A stretch of 64,000 bases of DNA from Actinomyces radicidentis (GCF_001553565.1 NZ_CP014228.1:1984001-2048000), one strand, 5' to 3'; counted from the stretch's first letter, positions 34,540 through 44,038 are shown. The notes: a model not told the origin generated them from the letters alone. Program-made: numbers and translations.

Positions 34540-36231
34540 GTGTTCGGCAACCTCTCCGACCGGCTCACCGCCTCGTTCAAGTCCCTGCGCGGCAAGGGCC
34601 GCCTCACGGACGCCGACATCGACGAGACCGTCTCCGAGATCCGCCGCGCCCTCCTCGAGGCCGACGTCGCCCTCCCGGTGGTCCGCTCCTTCACCGCCGC
34701 CGTGCGGGAGAAGGCCAAGGACGCCGCCCGCTCACAGGCGCTCAACCCGGCCCAGCAGATCGTCAAGATCGTCAACGAAGAGCTCATCGAGATCCTCGGC
34801 GGTGAGACCCGCGACCTCAACTGGGCCGACCGCGGCCCCACGATCATCATGCTCGCCGGCCTCCAGGGCGCCGGTAAGACCACCCTGGCCGGGAAGCTCG
34901 GCCACTGGCTCAAGGAGGACGGCAAGCGCGTCCTCCTCGTCGCCTCCGACCTCCAGCGCCCCAACGCCGTCACCCAGCTGAGCGTCGTCGCCGAGCGCGC
35001 CGGCGTCGACGTGTGGGCCCCCGAGCCCGGCAACGGCGTGGGCGACCCGGTCCACGTCGCCCGCACCGGCGTCGAGCAGGCCCGCACGCACGGTTACGAC
35101 GTCGTCGTCGTCGACACCGCCGGCCGTCTCGGCGTCGACGCCGAGATGATGGACCAGGCGATCCGCATCCGCGACGCCGTCCAGCCCCATGAGGTCCTCT
35201 TCGTCCTTGACGCGATGGTCGGTCAGGACGCCGTCAACACCTCCGTCGCCTTCCGCGACGGCGTCGGCTTCACCGGCGTGGTCCTGTCCAAGCTCGACGG
35301 CGACGCCCGAGGCGGCGCGGCCCTGTCCGTCCGCGGCGTCACCGGCGCACCGGTCCTCTTCTCCTCCACCGGTGAGGGCCTGGACGACTTCGAGCGCTTC
35401 CACGCCGACCGCATGGCCTCCCGCATCCTCGACATGGGTGACCTCCTCACCCTCATCGAGCAGGCGGAGAAGACCTTCGACCAGGCCGAAGCCGAGGACG
35501 CCGCCGCCCGCATGGCGCGCGGCGAGTTCACCCTCGACGACTTCCTCAGCCAGCTGCGCCAGATCCGCAAGATGGGCTCGATGAAGAAGCTCCTCGGCAT
35601 GATGCCGGGCATGGGGCAGATGCGCGAGGCCATCGAGAACTTCGACGAGCGCGAGGTCGACCGCGTCGAGGCCATCGTCTGCTCGATGACCCCGGCCGAG
35701 CGCAAGGACCTCTCCATCCTCAACGGTTCGCGCCGCCAGCGCATCGCCAAGGGATCCGGTAACACCGTCCAGGCCGTCAACGAGCTCGTCGAGCGCTTCG
35801 AGCAGGCCAAGAAGATGATGGAGGCCATGAGCGCCTCCGGCTTCGGCGCCGGTGGCGCGGCCGGCGGCGTGCCCGGGATGGGTTCGCTGCCCGGCATGGG
35901 CAAGCGAGCCAAGGCCCGCCAGGCCCCCAAGGCCAAGAAGGGCAAGGGTGGTAAGAAGGGCAAGTCCGGCAACCCCGCGAAGGCCGCGCGCCAGGCCAAG
36001 GAGGCCGCGGCCGCCCGCGAGCAGCAGTCCTCCGCCCCCGCGGCCCCGGCCCAGCCTGCTGCGGGTTCCTCCTTCGGCATCGGTGGGGGTTCTCAGACCC
36101 CGGCCGCCGGCGGCTACGGCATCATGCCGGGTCAGGGGCAGCAGGCCGCCCCGGCGCTGCCCGCCGAGGACGAGGTCGCCGACGCGATGAACGCCCTCCC
36201 CGAGGACCTGCGTCGCCGACTTGGGCTCTGA
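34540..36231 (+). CDS. ffh: Signal recognition particle protein Ffh
   Basis: 563 residues. N-G domain: LAGLQGAGKTTLAGKLG (P-loop, about residues 105-120), LVASDLQRPNAVTQL, DTAGRLGVDAEMMDQ and LSKLDGDARGGAALS. The methionine-rich M domain (RKMGSMKKLLGMMPGMGQM) binds 4.5S RNA and signal sequences. The C-terminus carries an extra tail of about 110 residues: a Lys/Gly stretch, an Ala/Pro/Gln linker, and a final helix DEVADAMNALPEDLRRRLGL. The GTG start has AGGAAGGA upstream. It targets nascent membrane proteins with FtsY. Confidence 0.97.
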   Translation: MFGNLSDRLTASFKSLRGKGRLTDADIDETVSEIRRALLEADVALPVVRSFTAAVREKAKDAARSQALNPAQQIVKIVNEELIEILGGETRDLNWADRGPTIIMLAGLQGAGKTTLAGKLGHWLKEDGKRVLLVASDLQRPNAVTQLSVVAERAGVDVWAPEPGNGVGDPVHVARTGVEQARTHGYDVVVVDTAGRLGVDAEMMDQAIRIRDAVQPHEVLFVLDAMVGQDAVNTSVAFRDGVGFTGVVLSKLDGDARGGAALSVRGVTGAPVLFSSTGEGLDDFERFHADRMASRILDMGDLLTLIEQAEKTFDQAEAEDAAARMARGEFTLDDFLSQLRQIRKMGSMKKLLGMMPGMGQMREAIENFDEREVDRVEAIVCSMTPAERKDLSILNGSRRQRIAKGSGNTVQAVNELVERFEQAKKMMEAMSASGFGAGGAAGGVPGMGSLPGMGKRAKARQAPKAKKGKGGKKGKSGNPAKAARQAKEAAAAREQQSSAPAAPAQPAAGSSFGIGGGSQTPAAGGYGIMPGQGQQAAPALPAEDEVADAMNALPEDLRRRLGL

Positions 36232-36280
36232 GACCGGGTCATCTGACGCTCCACCACTGGGAGGGCTGAGCTCTCGACCC

Positions 36281-36335
36281 GGCGGTTCTGGCCCCGACCG
36301 GTACGGAATTCGTACCGGTCGGGGCCAGAACCGCC
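36281..36335. terminator. 24-bp perfect inverted repeat after ffh
   Basis: The left arm (36281-36304, starting GGCGGTTCTGGCCCC) and right arm (36312-36335) are exact complements around a 7-base centre GGAATTC. It lies between convergent genes and likely serves both strands. It is the longest perfect hairpin in the window. Confidence 0.8.
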
Positions 36336-36360
36336 AGTTGGGGGAGATCGGCTGGGGGCT

Positions 36361-37071
36361 TCAGTCCGCCGGCTCCCAGAGGCGCAGCTCGCGGACCGCG
36401 AGGGTGACGGCGAGGATCGTGAGCGCGAGGCCCCGGAGCGGGAAGGCATCCCCCTCCAGCCACGGCCGCAGGACGAGCCAGGGTCCGTCGTCGGGGATGA
36501 GCGCGTCGACGAAGGCCCAGACGACGAAGGCGACGAGCGCCGTGCGCAGCCACCCCCACCGCTCGCTGGCTGTGCCCAGGAGGATCCCGGTCCACAGCAG
36601 GCCCGTGCCCGCGACGAGGACCTGGACGGCCTCGAGCAGGAGGTCCGAGGCGGTGACGGGCGCGTGCCACGGCCGGAGGTGGTCGATGGACCGGCCCAGC
36701 GCCCATACGACGAGGCAAAGGATGAGGACGCGCAGCGTGAGCAGAGCGGCCGCGCGCAGGCCCGTGCGGCGATTCGTACCGGCGAGGACTGCCGAGCAAA
36801 GGCGCCGGTGCACCCACAGGCCCAGGACGAGCGCCGCCGCGAGAGCGATAAGGACCATGTCGGGGGCGACGAGGGCGACGTGGTCGAGGTCGTGGTCGAG
36901 GAGTCCGCCGACGAGGGCGGCCGCAGCGACGAGAGCCACCGGTACGAGGATCCCGACGCAGGCCGGCAGGGTCATGGCGTTCGCGAGCCGGCCGGACACC
37001 GACGAGTGGCGGATCTGTGACGACCTGGGGGCACCGGCCGCCGACGGACGGGGCAGACTGAGGCCGCTCAT
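36361..37071 (-). CDS. Integral membrane protein of a YtrA-type ABC locus
   Basis: 236 residues with about six hydrophobic helices (ACVGILVPVALVAAAALVGG; MVLIALAAALVLGLWV; LRVLILCLVVWALG; LLEAVQVLVAGTGLLWTGIL; LVAFVVWAFVDALI). No family is recognised. The ATG at 37069-37071 overlaps the previous gene's stop (ATGA). It is last in the operon gntR-ATPase-membrane-membrane and, by position, a permease subunit or accessory of that ABC transporter. Confidence 0.75.
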   Translation of the reverse strand: MSGLSLPRPSAAGAPRSSQIRHSSVSGRLANAMTLPACVGILVPVALVAAAALVGGLLDHDLDHVALVAPDMVLIALAAALVLGLWVHRRLCSAVLAGTNRRTGLRAAALLTLRVLILCLVVWALGRSIDHLRPWHAPVTASDLLLEAVQVLVAGTGLLWTGILLGTASERWGWLRTALVAFVVWAFVDALIPDDGPWLVLRPWLEGDAFPLRGLALTILAVTLAVRELRLWEPAD

Positions 37072-37808
37072 CGTCCCGGCTCCCATCGCGTGATGAACCA
37101 GGTGAGGACGCCCGGCCCGACGAGCAACGCCCAGCCGAGGTGCGTGAGCCCCTCGCCGATCGGGATCGTGAGCAAGCCGATGCCCGGGAGCAACCACTGG
37201 AGGACGCCGAGCAGCCCCTGGTCCCCGAGGAGCGTGGGTGAACCGACGACGAGAGCCGCGAGGAGGACCAGGCTCGCCACGGTGGGATGCCCGCGCCACG
37301 TCGCTCGGGCGAGCACGCCCAGGACCTTGACCGCGAGGCAGGTGACGGCGTAGTCGAGGACCAGACCGGCGGGGCCGCCGGGCGCTGTGACGACGATGCC
37401 CGGAGTGCCCACTGCGGTCACCACGAGGATGGTCCCGGCAGGCAGCTGGAGGAGCACGAGGAGCCCGAGGCTGCCGAGCGCCGCACGCCGGACCGTGTGC
37501 CGCGAGACGCCGGCGTCGATCGCCCCTCGCAGGAGTCCCCAGCAGCCGGCGGCGCGCACGAGCCCGGCGAGCAGAGCGAGCTCCGCGAAGGCGCTCGCCG
37601 TCATCGTCACGTCCACCGCCTGGTGGGCGCGGGCGTCCAGGACGCCGTCGATCACGAGCGCGACGACCTCGATCACGAGGACGCCGAGGACGAACCACGC
37701 GCTCGTCGGGGCGAGGAGCCGGACGAGGCGGCTCGCCGTGATGGGCGCGCTGGCGCCTCGAGCGCTCGGCGTCGTGCTGGTGGGAGTGCTGTGGGTGAGA
37801 GCGCTCAT
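37068..37808 (-). CDS. Integral membrane protein, probable ABC permease partner
   Basis: 246 residues, about six membrane helices (SAWFVLGVLVIEVVALVIDG; LGSLGLLVLLQLPAGTILVV; VASLVLLAALVVG; GLLGVLQWLLPGIGLLTIP; LGWALLVGPGVLTWFI). The N-terminal 25 residues are Thr/Ser/Pro-rich. It begins one base after the ATPase stop, so it is co-translated. Function is inferred only from adjacency to the ABC ATPase. Confidence 0.75.
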   Translation of the reverse strand: MSALTHSTPTSTTPSARGASAPITASRLVRLLAPTSAWFVLGVLVIEVVALVIDGVLDARAHQAVDVTMTASAFAELALLAGLVRAAGCWGLLRGAIDAGVSRHTVRRAALGSLGLLVLLQLPAGTILVVTAVGTPGIVVTAPGGPAGLVLDYAVTCLAVKVLGVLARATWRGHPTVASLVLLAALVVGSPTLLGDQGLLGVLQWLLPGIGLLTIPIGEGLTHLGWALLVGPGVLTWFITRWEPGR

Positions 37809-37809
37809 C

Positions 37810-38607
37810 TCAGGCTCCCTTCGCGGAGTAGTGCTCGAGGACGTCGGTGAGGTCGGCCAGCGGCGCGCCGGGCGGGGTGCAGGCGGCGCGGAGGTCGTCG
37901 GCGGATCCCGCCGCGCCCACCGTCCCTCCGGTCAGGATGACGACGTCCTCGACGAGGTTCGCGATCTCCTCGACCTCGTGCGCCGCGATGACGACGGTGC
38001 CCTGCTCGGCGGCGTACTGCGCGAGCAGCGCGTCCCAGAAGCGGCGCCGCACGACGGCGTCCATGCCGAGGTGGACCTCGTCGAGGAGCAGCACGGGGGA
38101 GTGGGAGGCCAGGGCGAAGGCCGCATCGACGGCGGAGCGCTGCCCCTGTGACAGGCGCCGTGGCACGCAGTCGACGTCCACCTCGAAGAGCTCGAGGTAG
38201 CGGGCCAGGTCCCTCGAGGACCACAGGGGCCGGGTGGTGCGCCACAGTGCGATGGAGTCCGTGAGCCGGTTGTTCTCGAGCAGGCAGCGGCGCGTGCCCA
38301 GCAGCGCGACGGCGGCGCGCGGCCCTGGCTCGTCCCACACCTCCTGGCCGTCCAGGAGGACGCGGCCGGCACCCGGGCGGCGCAGCCCGGCGAGGAGGCC
38401 GAGGAGCGTCGACTTGCCGGAGCCGTTGCGGCCGAGGAGACCGGTCACGGTGCCGCCACGCAGGGTGAGGGAGACGTCGTGGAGCTCCCAGGCTGTGTGG
38501 CCGCCGAGCGGGCGACGGTAGCGGTAGCCGAGCGACTCGGCGACCAGGGCGGGCCCGGTGGACGAGCCGCCCTGGAGCCGGGTGGCGTCGAAGAGGTCGG
38601 TGCTCAT
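37810..38607 (-). CDS. ABC transporter ATP-binding protein
   Basis: 265 residues. Walker A is LLGRNGSGKSTLLGLLAG, the signature RRLSQGQRSAVDAA, and Walker B VLLLDEVHLGMD, with valine where most transporters have proline after the catalytic glutamate. The H-loop is VVIAAHEVEE. It resembles ATPases of YtrA-regulated exporters that respond to cell-wall antibiotics in Firmicutes. Substrate unknown. The ATG at 38605-38607 is preferred over upstream in-frame codons that would run into the regulator gene. Confidence 0.88.
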   Translation of the reverse strand: MSTDLFDATRLQGGSSTGPALVAESLGYRYRRPLGGHTAWELHDVSLTLRGGTVTGLLGRNGSGKSTLLGLLAGLRRPGAGRVLLDGQEVWDEPGPRAAVALLGTRRCLLENNRLTDSIALWRTTRPLWSSRDLARYLELFEVDVDCVPRRLSQGQRSAVDAAFALASHSPVLLLDEVHLGMDAVVRRRFWDALLAQYAAEQGTVVIAAHEVEEIANLVEDVVILTGGTVGAAGSADDLRAACTPPGAPLADLTDVLEHYSAKGA

Positions 38608-38623
38608 GACTGCTCCTTCGCGG

Positions 38624-39019
38624 TCAGGGGAGGTCAGGGGTGTCGGGTGACTGGGACCGGAGGTGCTCTGCGGCCGCGGCGAGCAGCGCCTCGGCGTCGA
38701 TCCCGAGGGCGAGACCGGCGTCGAGGGCGGGGCCCAGGACCTCGTCGGCGTAGGCGACACGGCGCTGTGCGACGAGGCGCTCGCGGGCGCCGTCGGCGAC
38801 GAACATGCCGATGCCGCGCTGCTTGACGACGAGGCCCTCGTCGACGAGGAGGGCGACGGCCTTGTTCGCGGTGGCCGGGTTGATCCGGTAGCGGGTGGCG
38901 TACTCGGTGGTGGAGGTGAGGCGGTCGCCGTCGTCGAGGACGCCGGTGACGATCTGGTCGCGGACCTCGTCGGCGATCTGGAGGTAGATCGGGGTCGCGT
39001 CGTCGAAACTGCGGGCCAC
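38624..39019 (-). CDS. GntR-family regulator, YtrA subfamily
   Basis: 131 residues. The N-terminal winged helix reads [19 protein letters not shown], the recognition helix [20 protein letters not shown] and the wing [10 protein letters not shown] short C-terminal helical segment of about 50 residues, too small for an effector domain like FadR or HutC, defines the YtrA type. It heads the ABC operon and likely represses it through the palindrome just upstream of its start. Confidence 0.92.
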   Translation of the reverse strand: MARSFDDATPIYLQIADEVRDQIVTGVLDDGDRLTSTTEYATRYRINPATANKAVALLVDEGLVVKQRGIGMFVADGARERLVAQRRVAYADEVLGPALDAGLALGIDAEALLAAAAEHLRSQSPDTPDLP

Positions 39020-39070
39020 GGTGCACCTCCTGGCGTGCGTCCTGCGCGGCCGGGCCGGCTCCGCAGACGG

Positions 39071-39094
39071 GGTTAGTTACTCGACTAATGAACC
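39071..39094. promoter_or_regulatory. Palindromic operator of the GntR/YtrA operon
   Basis: A 24-base dyad with matching positions GGTT..TTA.TCGA.TAA..AACC, AT-rich against the GC-rich background, 52-75 bases upstream of the regulator start. A further TTAACC follows. It fits autoregulation by the YtrA-type repressor. Confidence 0.6.
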
Positions 39095-39194
39095 ACTTAA
39101 CCTCTCGGCCGTCAAGCGCCTCCTGTGAGCGATCTCGCGGCCTCCTCCGCGTCACTCGCCCGTCATCCGGTGGCCAGGCGCCAGCGCCGTCTGG

Positions 39195-39200
39195 CAGAAT
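39195..39200 (+). promoter_or_regulatory. -10 box of the rpsP operon
   Basis: TGGCAGAAT, with CAGAAT as the -10, about 135 bases before rpsP. The rplS promoter has the near-identical TGGCAGACT. The region 39020-39333 otherwise holds only the GntR operator. Confidence 0.4.
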
Positions 39201-39333
39201 CGCCTGCTGTACTCGGACGAGCGAGGGCCCCTCTCCCCGACCCCGTCCTAGTCTCGGCACCCGCCGGACACCGTTGCTTGACCCCACCGGGGGCCGGCGC
39301 GCGCCAAACCATCAGAACCAGGAGTTCACACAA

Positions 39334-39819
39334 GTGGCAGTCAAGATTCGCCTCAAGCGCATGGGCAAGAAGTTCGCGCCCTTCTACCGCGTCGTCGTCC
39401 TCGACGGTCGCAAGAAGCGCGACGGCCGTGTCATCGAGGAGATCGGCGTCTACGACCCGATGCAGGAGCCCTCGCTCATCCGCATCGACTCGGAGCGCGT
39501 GAAGTACTGGCTCGGAGTCGGCGCCCAGCCCTCCGACACGGTCTTCAACCTGCTCAAGATCACCGGCGACTACCAGTCCTTCAAGGGCATCAAGGGCGCC
39601 GAGGGCACGCAGAAGTTCCGCGACCCCGAGGCCGAGGCCGCCGCCAAGGCCGACCGCATCAAGGCCCTCGCCGACGACGCTGAGAAGCGCAAGGCCGCCG
39701 CCGCGGAGGACAAGGCCAAGGCCGAGAAGGAGGCCGCTGAGGCCGCCGCCGCCGAGGCCAAGGCCGCTGAGGAGGCCGCCTCCGAGGAGACCGCCGAGGC
39801 TCCGGCCGAGGAGGCCTGA
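39334..39819 (+). CDS. rpsP: 30S ribosomal protein S16
   Basis: 161 residues. The S16 core is residues 1-85 ([48 protein letters not shown]). The last 75 are an Ala/Lys/Glu-rich helix-forming tail ([18 protein letters not shown]) longer than in most bacteria but common in Actinobacteria. The GTG at 39334 follows CAGGAG. The longer upstream frame is not S16-like. First gene of rpsP-khpA. Confidence 0.96.
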   Translation: MAVKIRLKRMGKKFAPFYRVVVLDGRKKRDGRVIEEIGVYDPMQEPSLIRIDSERVKYWLGVGAQPSDTVFNLLKITGDYQSFKGIKGAEGTQKFRDPEAEAAAKADRIKALADDAEKRKAAAAEDKAKAEKEAAEAAAAEAKAAEEAASEETAEAPAEEA

Positions 39820-39821
39820 TC

Positions 39822-40058
39822 ATGCTGGCCGACGCTCTCGAGCACCTCGTGCGGGGCATCGTCGACAACCCCGACGACGTCACCGTCACCTCCCGGTCGC
39901 TGCGCCGCGGCGACCTGCTCGAGGTTCGGGTCAACCCCGAGGACCTCGGTCGCGTCATCGGTCGCTCCGGCCGCACCGCCCGCGCCCTGCGCACGGTCGT
40001 CGGAGCACTCGCCGCCTCCCCGGTCCGCGTCGACGTCGTCGACACCGACCGCCGGTGA
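39822..40058 (+). CDS. khpA: KH-domain RNA-binding protein KhpA
   Basis: 78 residues, a single type II KH domain with the GxxG loop in [19 protein letters not shown]. It sits between rpsP and rimM as in most Gram-positive genomes. It binds RNA, in Firmicutes together with KhpB/EloR, linking to envelope growth. It begins two bases after the rpsP stop, so it is coupled to it. Confidence 0.94.
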   Translation: MLADALEHLVRGIVDNPDDVTVTSRSLRRGDLLEVRVNPEDLGRVIGRSGRTARALRTVVGALAASPVRVDVVDTDRR

Positions 40059-40097
40059 GCAGCTGATCGCCAGATCGCAGCAGTCAACCGACTGAGC

Positions 40098-40134
40098 CGT
40101 CGCCCGGCTCCCCGTCACGGGGAGCCGGGCGACG
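40098..40134 (+). terminator. Terminator of rpsP-khpA
   Basis: Perfect 17-base arms (CGTCGCCCGGCTCCCCG at 40098-40114; complement 40118-40134) around a TCA loop. Confidence 0.8.
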
Positions 40135-40255
40135 CGCGTTCCCGGGCGGGCGCCGTCGGGGCGCCGGGCCCATGCCCCATTCGGCCCACCGTCGGTGCGA
40201 GGAAGCGCTCACCCGCGCGCCCGGGGCTCCCGGCCCGCCACGGTAGGTTGGTTCC

Positions 40256-40825
40256 GTGCTCCTCACCGTCGCCGTCATCGGCCCCGCCCACGCCCTCAAG
40301 GGCGAGGTCCGCCTCGAGATCCGCACCGACGACCCCGACGGGCGCCTCGCCCCCGGCACCGTCCTGCCGACCGAGCCCGCCGAGCGAGGCCCCCTCACCG
40401 TCTCCCGCCTCCGCTTCGACGGCCAGCGCTGGTTCGCCGCCTTCGAGGAGGCCCCCGACCGCACGGCCGCCGAGGCCCTGCGCGGCACCGCCCTCCTCGT
40501 CGACACCGACTCCGAGGAGGGCGACGACGAGGACGAGGAGTCCTGGTACCTCCACGAGCTCGTCGGCCTCACCGCCGTCCTCGCCCGCGACGGCGCCGGA
40601 GCCGAGGGCACTGCGGCCGCGACTGTCCTCGGTGAGGTCGTCGACCTCGAGGAGGGCGTCGCCCAGGACCGCCTCGTCGTCCGCACCCCCGACGGCGAGG
40701 AGATCGCCGTCCCCTTCGTCGAGGAGATCGTCCCCGAGATCGACGCCGAGGCCGGCACCGTCGTCATCGACCCGCCCGGCGGGCTCTTCCCCGGCCTCGG
40801 CGAGGCCGAGGAGGTGCGCGAGTGA
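40256..40825 (+). CDS. rimM: Ribosome maturation factor RimM
   Basis: 189 residues. The N-terminal RimM barrel starts [20 protein letters not shown]. The C-terminal PRC-barrel has [21 protein letters not shown] and [20 protein letters not shown]. It helps assemble the 30S head near S19. The GTG at 40256 sits six bases after a TAGGTT box (40244-40249), suggesting a leaderless mRNA. The acidic stretch [11 protein letters not shown] between the domains is unusual. Confidence 0.95.
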   Translation: MLLTVAVIGPAHALKGEVRLEIRTDDPDGRLAPGTVLPTEPAERGPLTVSRLRFDGQRWFAAFEEAPDRTAAEALRGTALLVDTDSEEGDDEDEESWYLHELVGLTAVLARDGAGAEGTAAATVLGEVVDLEEGVAQDRLVVRTPDGEEIAVPFVEEIVPEIDAEAGTVVIDPPGGLFPGLGEAEEVRE

Positions 40826-42327
40826 CCGCGTCCACCGCCGCCCCGGCCCGCGCGAGCCGCCCCGACCCCCTGCGCCTCGACGTCGTCACCATCTTCCCGG
40901 ACTACCTGCGCGTCCTGGACCTCTCCCTCATCGGGAAGGCCACCGCCGACGGCCTCATCGACCTGCGCGTCCACGACCTGCGCGACTGGACCCACGACCG
41001 CCACCGCACCGTCGACGACACCCCGCTCGGCGGGGGAGCGGGCATGGTCATGAAGCCCGACGTGTGGGGCGAGGCCCTCGACGAGGTCCTCGACCTGCCC
41101 GCCGACGCCGCCGAGGCCCGCGCCGCCCTCGACCGACGCGCCGGCCATCCCGTGCTGATCGTCCCCACCCCCTCCGGGCGGGTCTTCACCCAGCGCGTCG
41201 CCGAGCGCCTCGCCGGCGCCTCCCAGATCGCCTTCGCGTGCGGCCGCTACGAGGGCATCGACGACCGCGTCGCCCACCACTACCGCGACGCCGGCGTCGA
41301 GGTCCTCGAGCTGTCCATCGGCGACTACGTCCTCAACGGCGGCGAGGTCGCCTCCCTCGTCATGATCGAGGCCGTCGCCCGCCTGCGGCCGGGCGTCCTC
41401 GGCAACCCCGAGTCCGTCGTCGAGGAGTCCCACTCCACCGAGGGGCTTCTCGAGCACCCCGCCTACACGCGCCCCATCGCCTGGCGCGGCCTCGACGTCA
41501 CCGACCTCGCTCCGGGCCTCACCGGCGGCGACCACGGCGCCGTCGCCCGCACCCGCCGCGACGAGGCCATCGCACGCACCGCCGCCCGACGTCCCGACAT
41601 GATCGAGGCCCTCGACCCCGCCGGCCTCGACGCCGCCGACCGCGCCGCCCTCGCCCGGGGCGGCTGGGCCCTGCCCGCCGGCGCCGAGCGCCCCGTGGAG
41701 CTCGTTCTTCGACCCGCCCTCCCCGAGGACGCCGACGCCGTCGCGGCGCTCGCCGCCCGGACCTTCCCCGACGCCTGCCCGCCCTTCCTCACCGACGAGC
41801 AGATCGCCGCCCACGTCGCCGCCAACCTCACCCCGGAGCGCTTCGCCGCCTGGATCGCCGATCCGCGCGTCGTCGTCACGGTCGCCGAGCTGCCGGGCGG
41901 TCTGCCCGCCGGACCGGACGGCGAGGCCGTCGTCGCCGGCGAGCTCGTCGGCTACAGCGCCGTCGTCGCCGAGGTCCCCGACGCCGACGGCGCCCTGCCC
42001 GTCGGCCTGGACGAGCGCCCCGACGCCGTCGCCGTCCCCGCCGGGGCCGACGACGCCCCCGGCCTCGCCGCCGAGCTGTCCAAGGTCTACGTCGACTCCC
42101 GCCTGCGCTGCTCCGGCGTCGCCGCCGCCCTCCTCGCCGAGGCCGCCTGCGACGCCGAGGTCCTCGGCGTCACCGCCCTCTGGCTCGGCACCCACGAGGG
42201 CAACAAGCGCGCCCAGAAGGCCTACCGCCGCGCCGGCTTCCGCAAGCGCGGCACCCGCAGCTACCTCGTCGGCGGCAGGCGCTGCCGCGACGTCGTCATG
42301 GTCCTCGATCCGAGGGAGCGCCGGTGA
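40822..42327 (+). CDS. trmD: tRNA (guanine37-N1)-methyltransferase fused to a GNAT domain
   Basis: 501 residues. Residues 1-250 are Trm[55 protein letters not shown] and the C-terminal [19 protein letters not shown]. From about residue 290 a GNAT acetyltransferase domain follows ([58 protein letters not shown]). TrmD methylates G37 to prevent frameshifting. The acetyl acceptor of the GNAT part is unknown. The GTG overlaps the rimM stop (GTGA). No stop or start separates the two parts. Confidence 0.95.
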   Translation: MTASTAAPARASRPDPLRLDVVTIFPDYLRVLDLSLIGKATADGLIDLRVHDLRDWTHDRHRTVDDTPLGGGAGMVMKPDVWGEALDEVLDLPADAAEARAALDRRAGHPVLIVPTPSGRVFTQRVAERLAGASQIAFACGRYEGIDDRVAHHYRDAGVEVLELSIGDYVLNGGEVASLVMIEAVARLRPGVLGNPESVVEESHSTEGLLEHPAYTRPIAWRGLDVTDLAPGLTGGDHGAVARTRRDEAIARTAARRPDMIEALDPAGLDAADRAALARGGWALPAGAERPVELVLRPALPEDADAVAALAARTFPDACPPFLTDEQIAAHVAANLTPERFAAWIADPRVVVTVAELPGGLPAGPDGEAVVAGELVGYSAVVAEVPDADGALPVGLDERPDAVAVPAGADDAPGLAAELSKVYVDSRLRCSGVAAALLAEAACDAEVLGVTALWLGTHEGNKRAQKAYRRAGFRKRGTRSYLVGGRRCRDVVMVLDPRERR

Positions 42328-43184
42328 GGGCCCGCGAGGCGAGCGCCGCCGACCGCGCCGCCCACGCCCGCGACGAGTCCCAGGAACCCGTCGGTCGCCA
42401 CCGCTTCCACCTGCTCGGCGTCGTCATCGGCGTCCTCGTCCTCACGGCCCTCATCCGGACCTTCGTCGTCCAGACCTACGTCATCCCCTCGGGCTCCATG
42501 GAGGACACCCTCCTCGAGGGGGACCGCGTCGCCGTCACCATGTACGACTCGACCGACATCCACCGCGGCGACGTCATCGTCTTCCGAGACCCCGACAACT
42601 GGCTCTCCGTCACCGACCCGACCGGCTGGCGCGGCGCCCTCCAGGACGTCCTCATCGCCATCCGCATCCTCCCCGAGGACGCCGGCCACCACCTCATCAA
42701 GCGCGTCATCGGCATGCCCGGGGACCACGTCGTCTCCGACGGGAACGGCTCGCTCACGGTCAACGGCGTCGCCCTCGACGAGAGCTACGTCAAGGACGGC
42801 CGCTCCGCCTCGGACATCGCCTTCGACGTCACCGTCCCCGACGGCTGCGTCTGGGTCATGGGGGACAACCGCTCCAACTCGGCCGACTCCCGCTACCACC
42901 AGAACGACTCCCACGGCGGCGCCGTGCCGTTGAGCGACGTCGTCGGGGTCGCCAAGGAGATCGTCTGGCCCCTGAGCAGGATCTCCGGCCTCGAGTCCGG
43001 TGAGTCCGCCTTCGCTGACGTCCCCAGCGCCACCGCCACGAGCGGCTCCGGCGGCGCGGCGCCCTCCGAGGCCACGACCGCCGCGACCCTCGCCGGCGCA
43101 CCGGCCCCGACCGCTGGGACCGAGTCCGTCGACCCGGCCGTCGCCCTCCCGGAGGGCCTGCGTCGCCTCTCGCCGGCCGCATGA
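42324..43184 (+). CDS. lepB: Signal peptidase I (first copy)
   Basis: 286 residues. One membrane anchor ([19 protein letters not shown]), then the catalytic Ser in [12 protein letters not shown] and the catalytic Lys in [15 protein letters not shown]. Box E is [13 protein letters not shown]. The C-terminal 60 residues are an Ala/Ser/Thr/Pro tail without family similarity. It cleaves Sec and Tat signal peptides at the outer membrane face. The GTG overlaps the trmD stop. A second lepB follows rplS. Confidence 0.95.
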   Translation: MRAREASAADRAAHARDESQEPVGRHRFHLLGVVIGVLVLTALIRTFVVQTYVIPSGSMEDTLLEGDRVAVTMYDSTDIHRGDVIVFRDPDNWLSVTDPTGWRGALQDVLIAIRILPEDAGHHLIKRVIGMPGDHVVSDGNGSLTVNGVALDESYVKDGRSASDIAFDVTVPDGCVWVMGDNRSNSADSRYHQNDSHGGAVPLSDVVGVAKEIVWPLSRISGLESGESAFADVPSATATSGSGGAAPSEATTAATLAGAPAPTAGTESVDPAVALPEGLRRLSPAA

Positions 43185-43285
43185 GCGGCTGACGCCCCGA
43201 GCCGGGCGGGCAGGGGCGCCTCGCGCACGGCGTGAGGTCGCGCACTCCTGCCCCATGGGCGCTGAGCGCGGCGGCGGCCCTGTGG

Positions 43286-43291
43286 CAGACT
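43286..43291 (+). promoter_or_regulatory. -10 box of rplS
   Basis: TGGCAGACT with CAGACT as the -10. It is nearly identical to the rpsP promoter and gives a leader of about 165 bases before rplS. No L19-binding motif was recognised in it. Confidence 0.35.
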
Positions 43292-43460
43292 GGTGCGGCC
43301 CACGGGCCTCGGACCGCCACTGCCACTGGGGAGGCGGCCCAACCGACGGATCCGCGGGCGGCATGATCCGGCGCAGCCTCCGCCTCCACGCCCCGGCGCG
43401 GACGGGCGCGGCGCCGCCTACCAAGCGCTTCTGACCAGTGGCAGCTGCGTGGAGAGAACA

Positions 43461-43811
43461 ATGAGCAACCTGATCGACGAGATCAACGCCGCGTCCCTGC
43501 GCGACGACGTCCCGGCCTTCCGCCCCGGCGACACCCTCAAGGTCCACGTCCGCGTGGTCGAGGGCAACCGCGAGCGCGTCCAGGTCTTCCAGGGCGTCGT
43601 CATCGCCCGCCAGGGCGCCGGCCTGTCCGAGACCTTCACGGTCCGCAAGGTCTCCTTCGGCGTCGGTGTCGAGCGCACCTTCCCGGTCCACACGCCCACG
43701 ATCGAGAAGATCGAGGTCGTCACCCGCGGTGACGTGCGTCGCGCCAAGCTGTACTACCTGCGCGACCTGCGCGGCAAGGCCGCCAAGATCAAGGAGCGTC
43801 GCGAGGACTGA
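43461..43811 (+). CDS. rplS: 50S ribosomal protein L19
   Basis: 116 residues, full length. [54 protein letters not shown] and [17 protein letters not shown] are L19 throughout. It sits at the 30S-50S interface. The ATG at 43461 follows GGAGAG. Flanked by the two signal peptidase genes, a known actinobacterial order. Confidence 0.98.
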   Translation: MSNLIDEINAASLRDDVPAFRPGDTLKVHVRVVEGNRERVQVFQGVVIARQGAGLSETFTVRKVSFGVGVERTFPVHTPTIEKIEVVTRGDVRRAKLYYLRDLRGKAAKIKERRED

Positions 43812-43872
43812 GCGCACGCGCTCTGCGGCCGCCCCGACCGGGACGGCCACCTCGACGCCTCGACGTCACTCC

Positions 43873-43907
43873 ACGGCGCCCAGGACCCCAGCGGTCCAGG
43901 GCGCCGT
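43873..43907 (+). terminator. Terminator of rplS
   Basis: ACGGCGCCC (43873-43881) and GGGCGCCGT (43899-43907) enclose GGACC/GGTCC around CCAGC. Perfect apart from an A-A mismatch. Confidence 0.8.
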
Positions 43908-44038
43908 CGCGTGCTCCCTGCGGCGCGGCGGCCGGCCACCCGTGTCAAGGCCCGCCTCCGGTGAGGCGCACCGCGCTGACACGACGGCCCGACCGGGCTC
44001 CGGGCGGGTACTGTCGCCGACGACGGAGAGGGGGAGCG

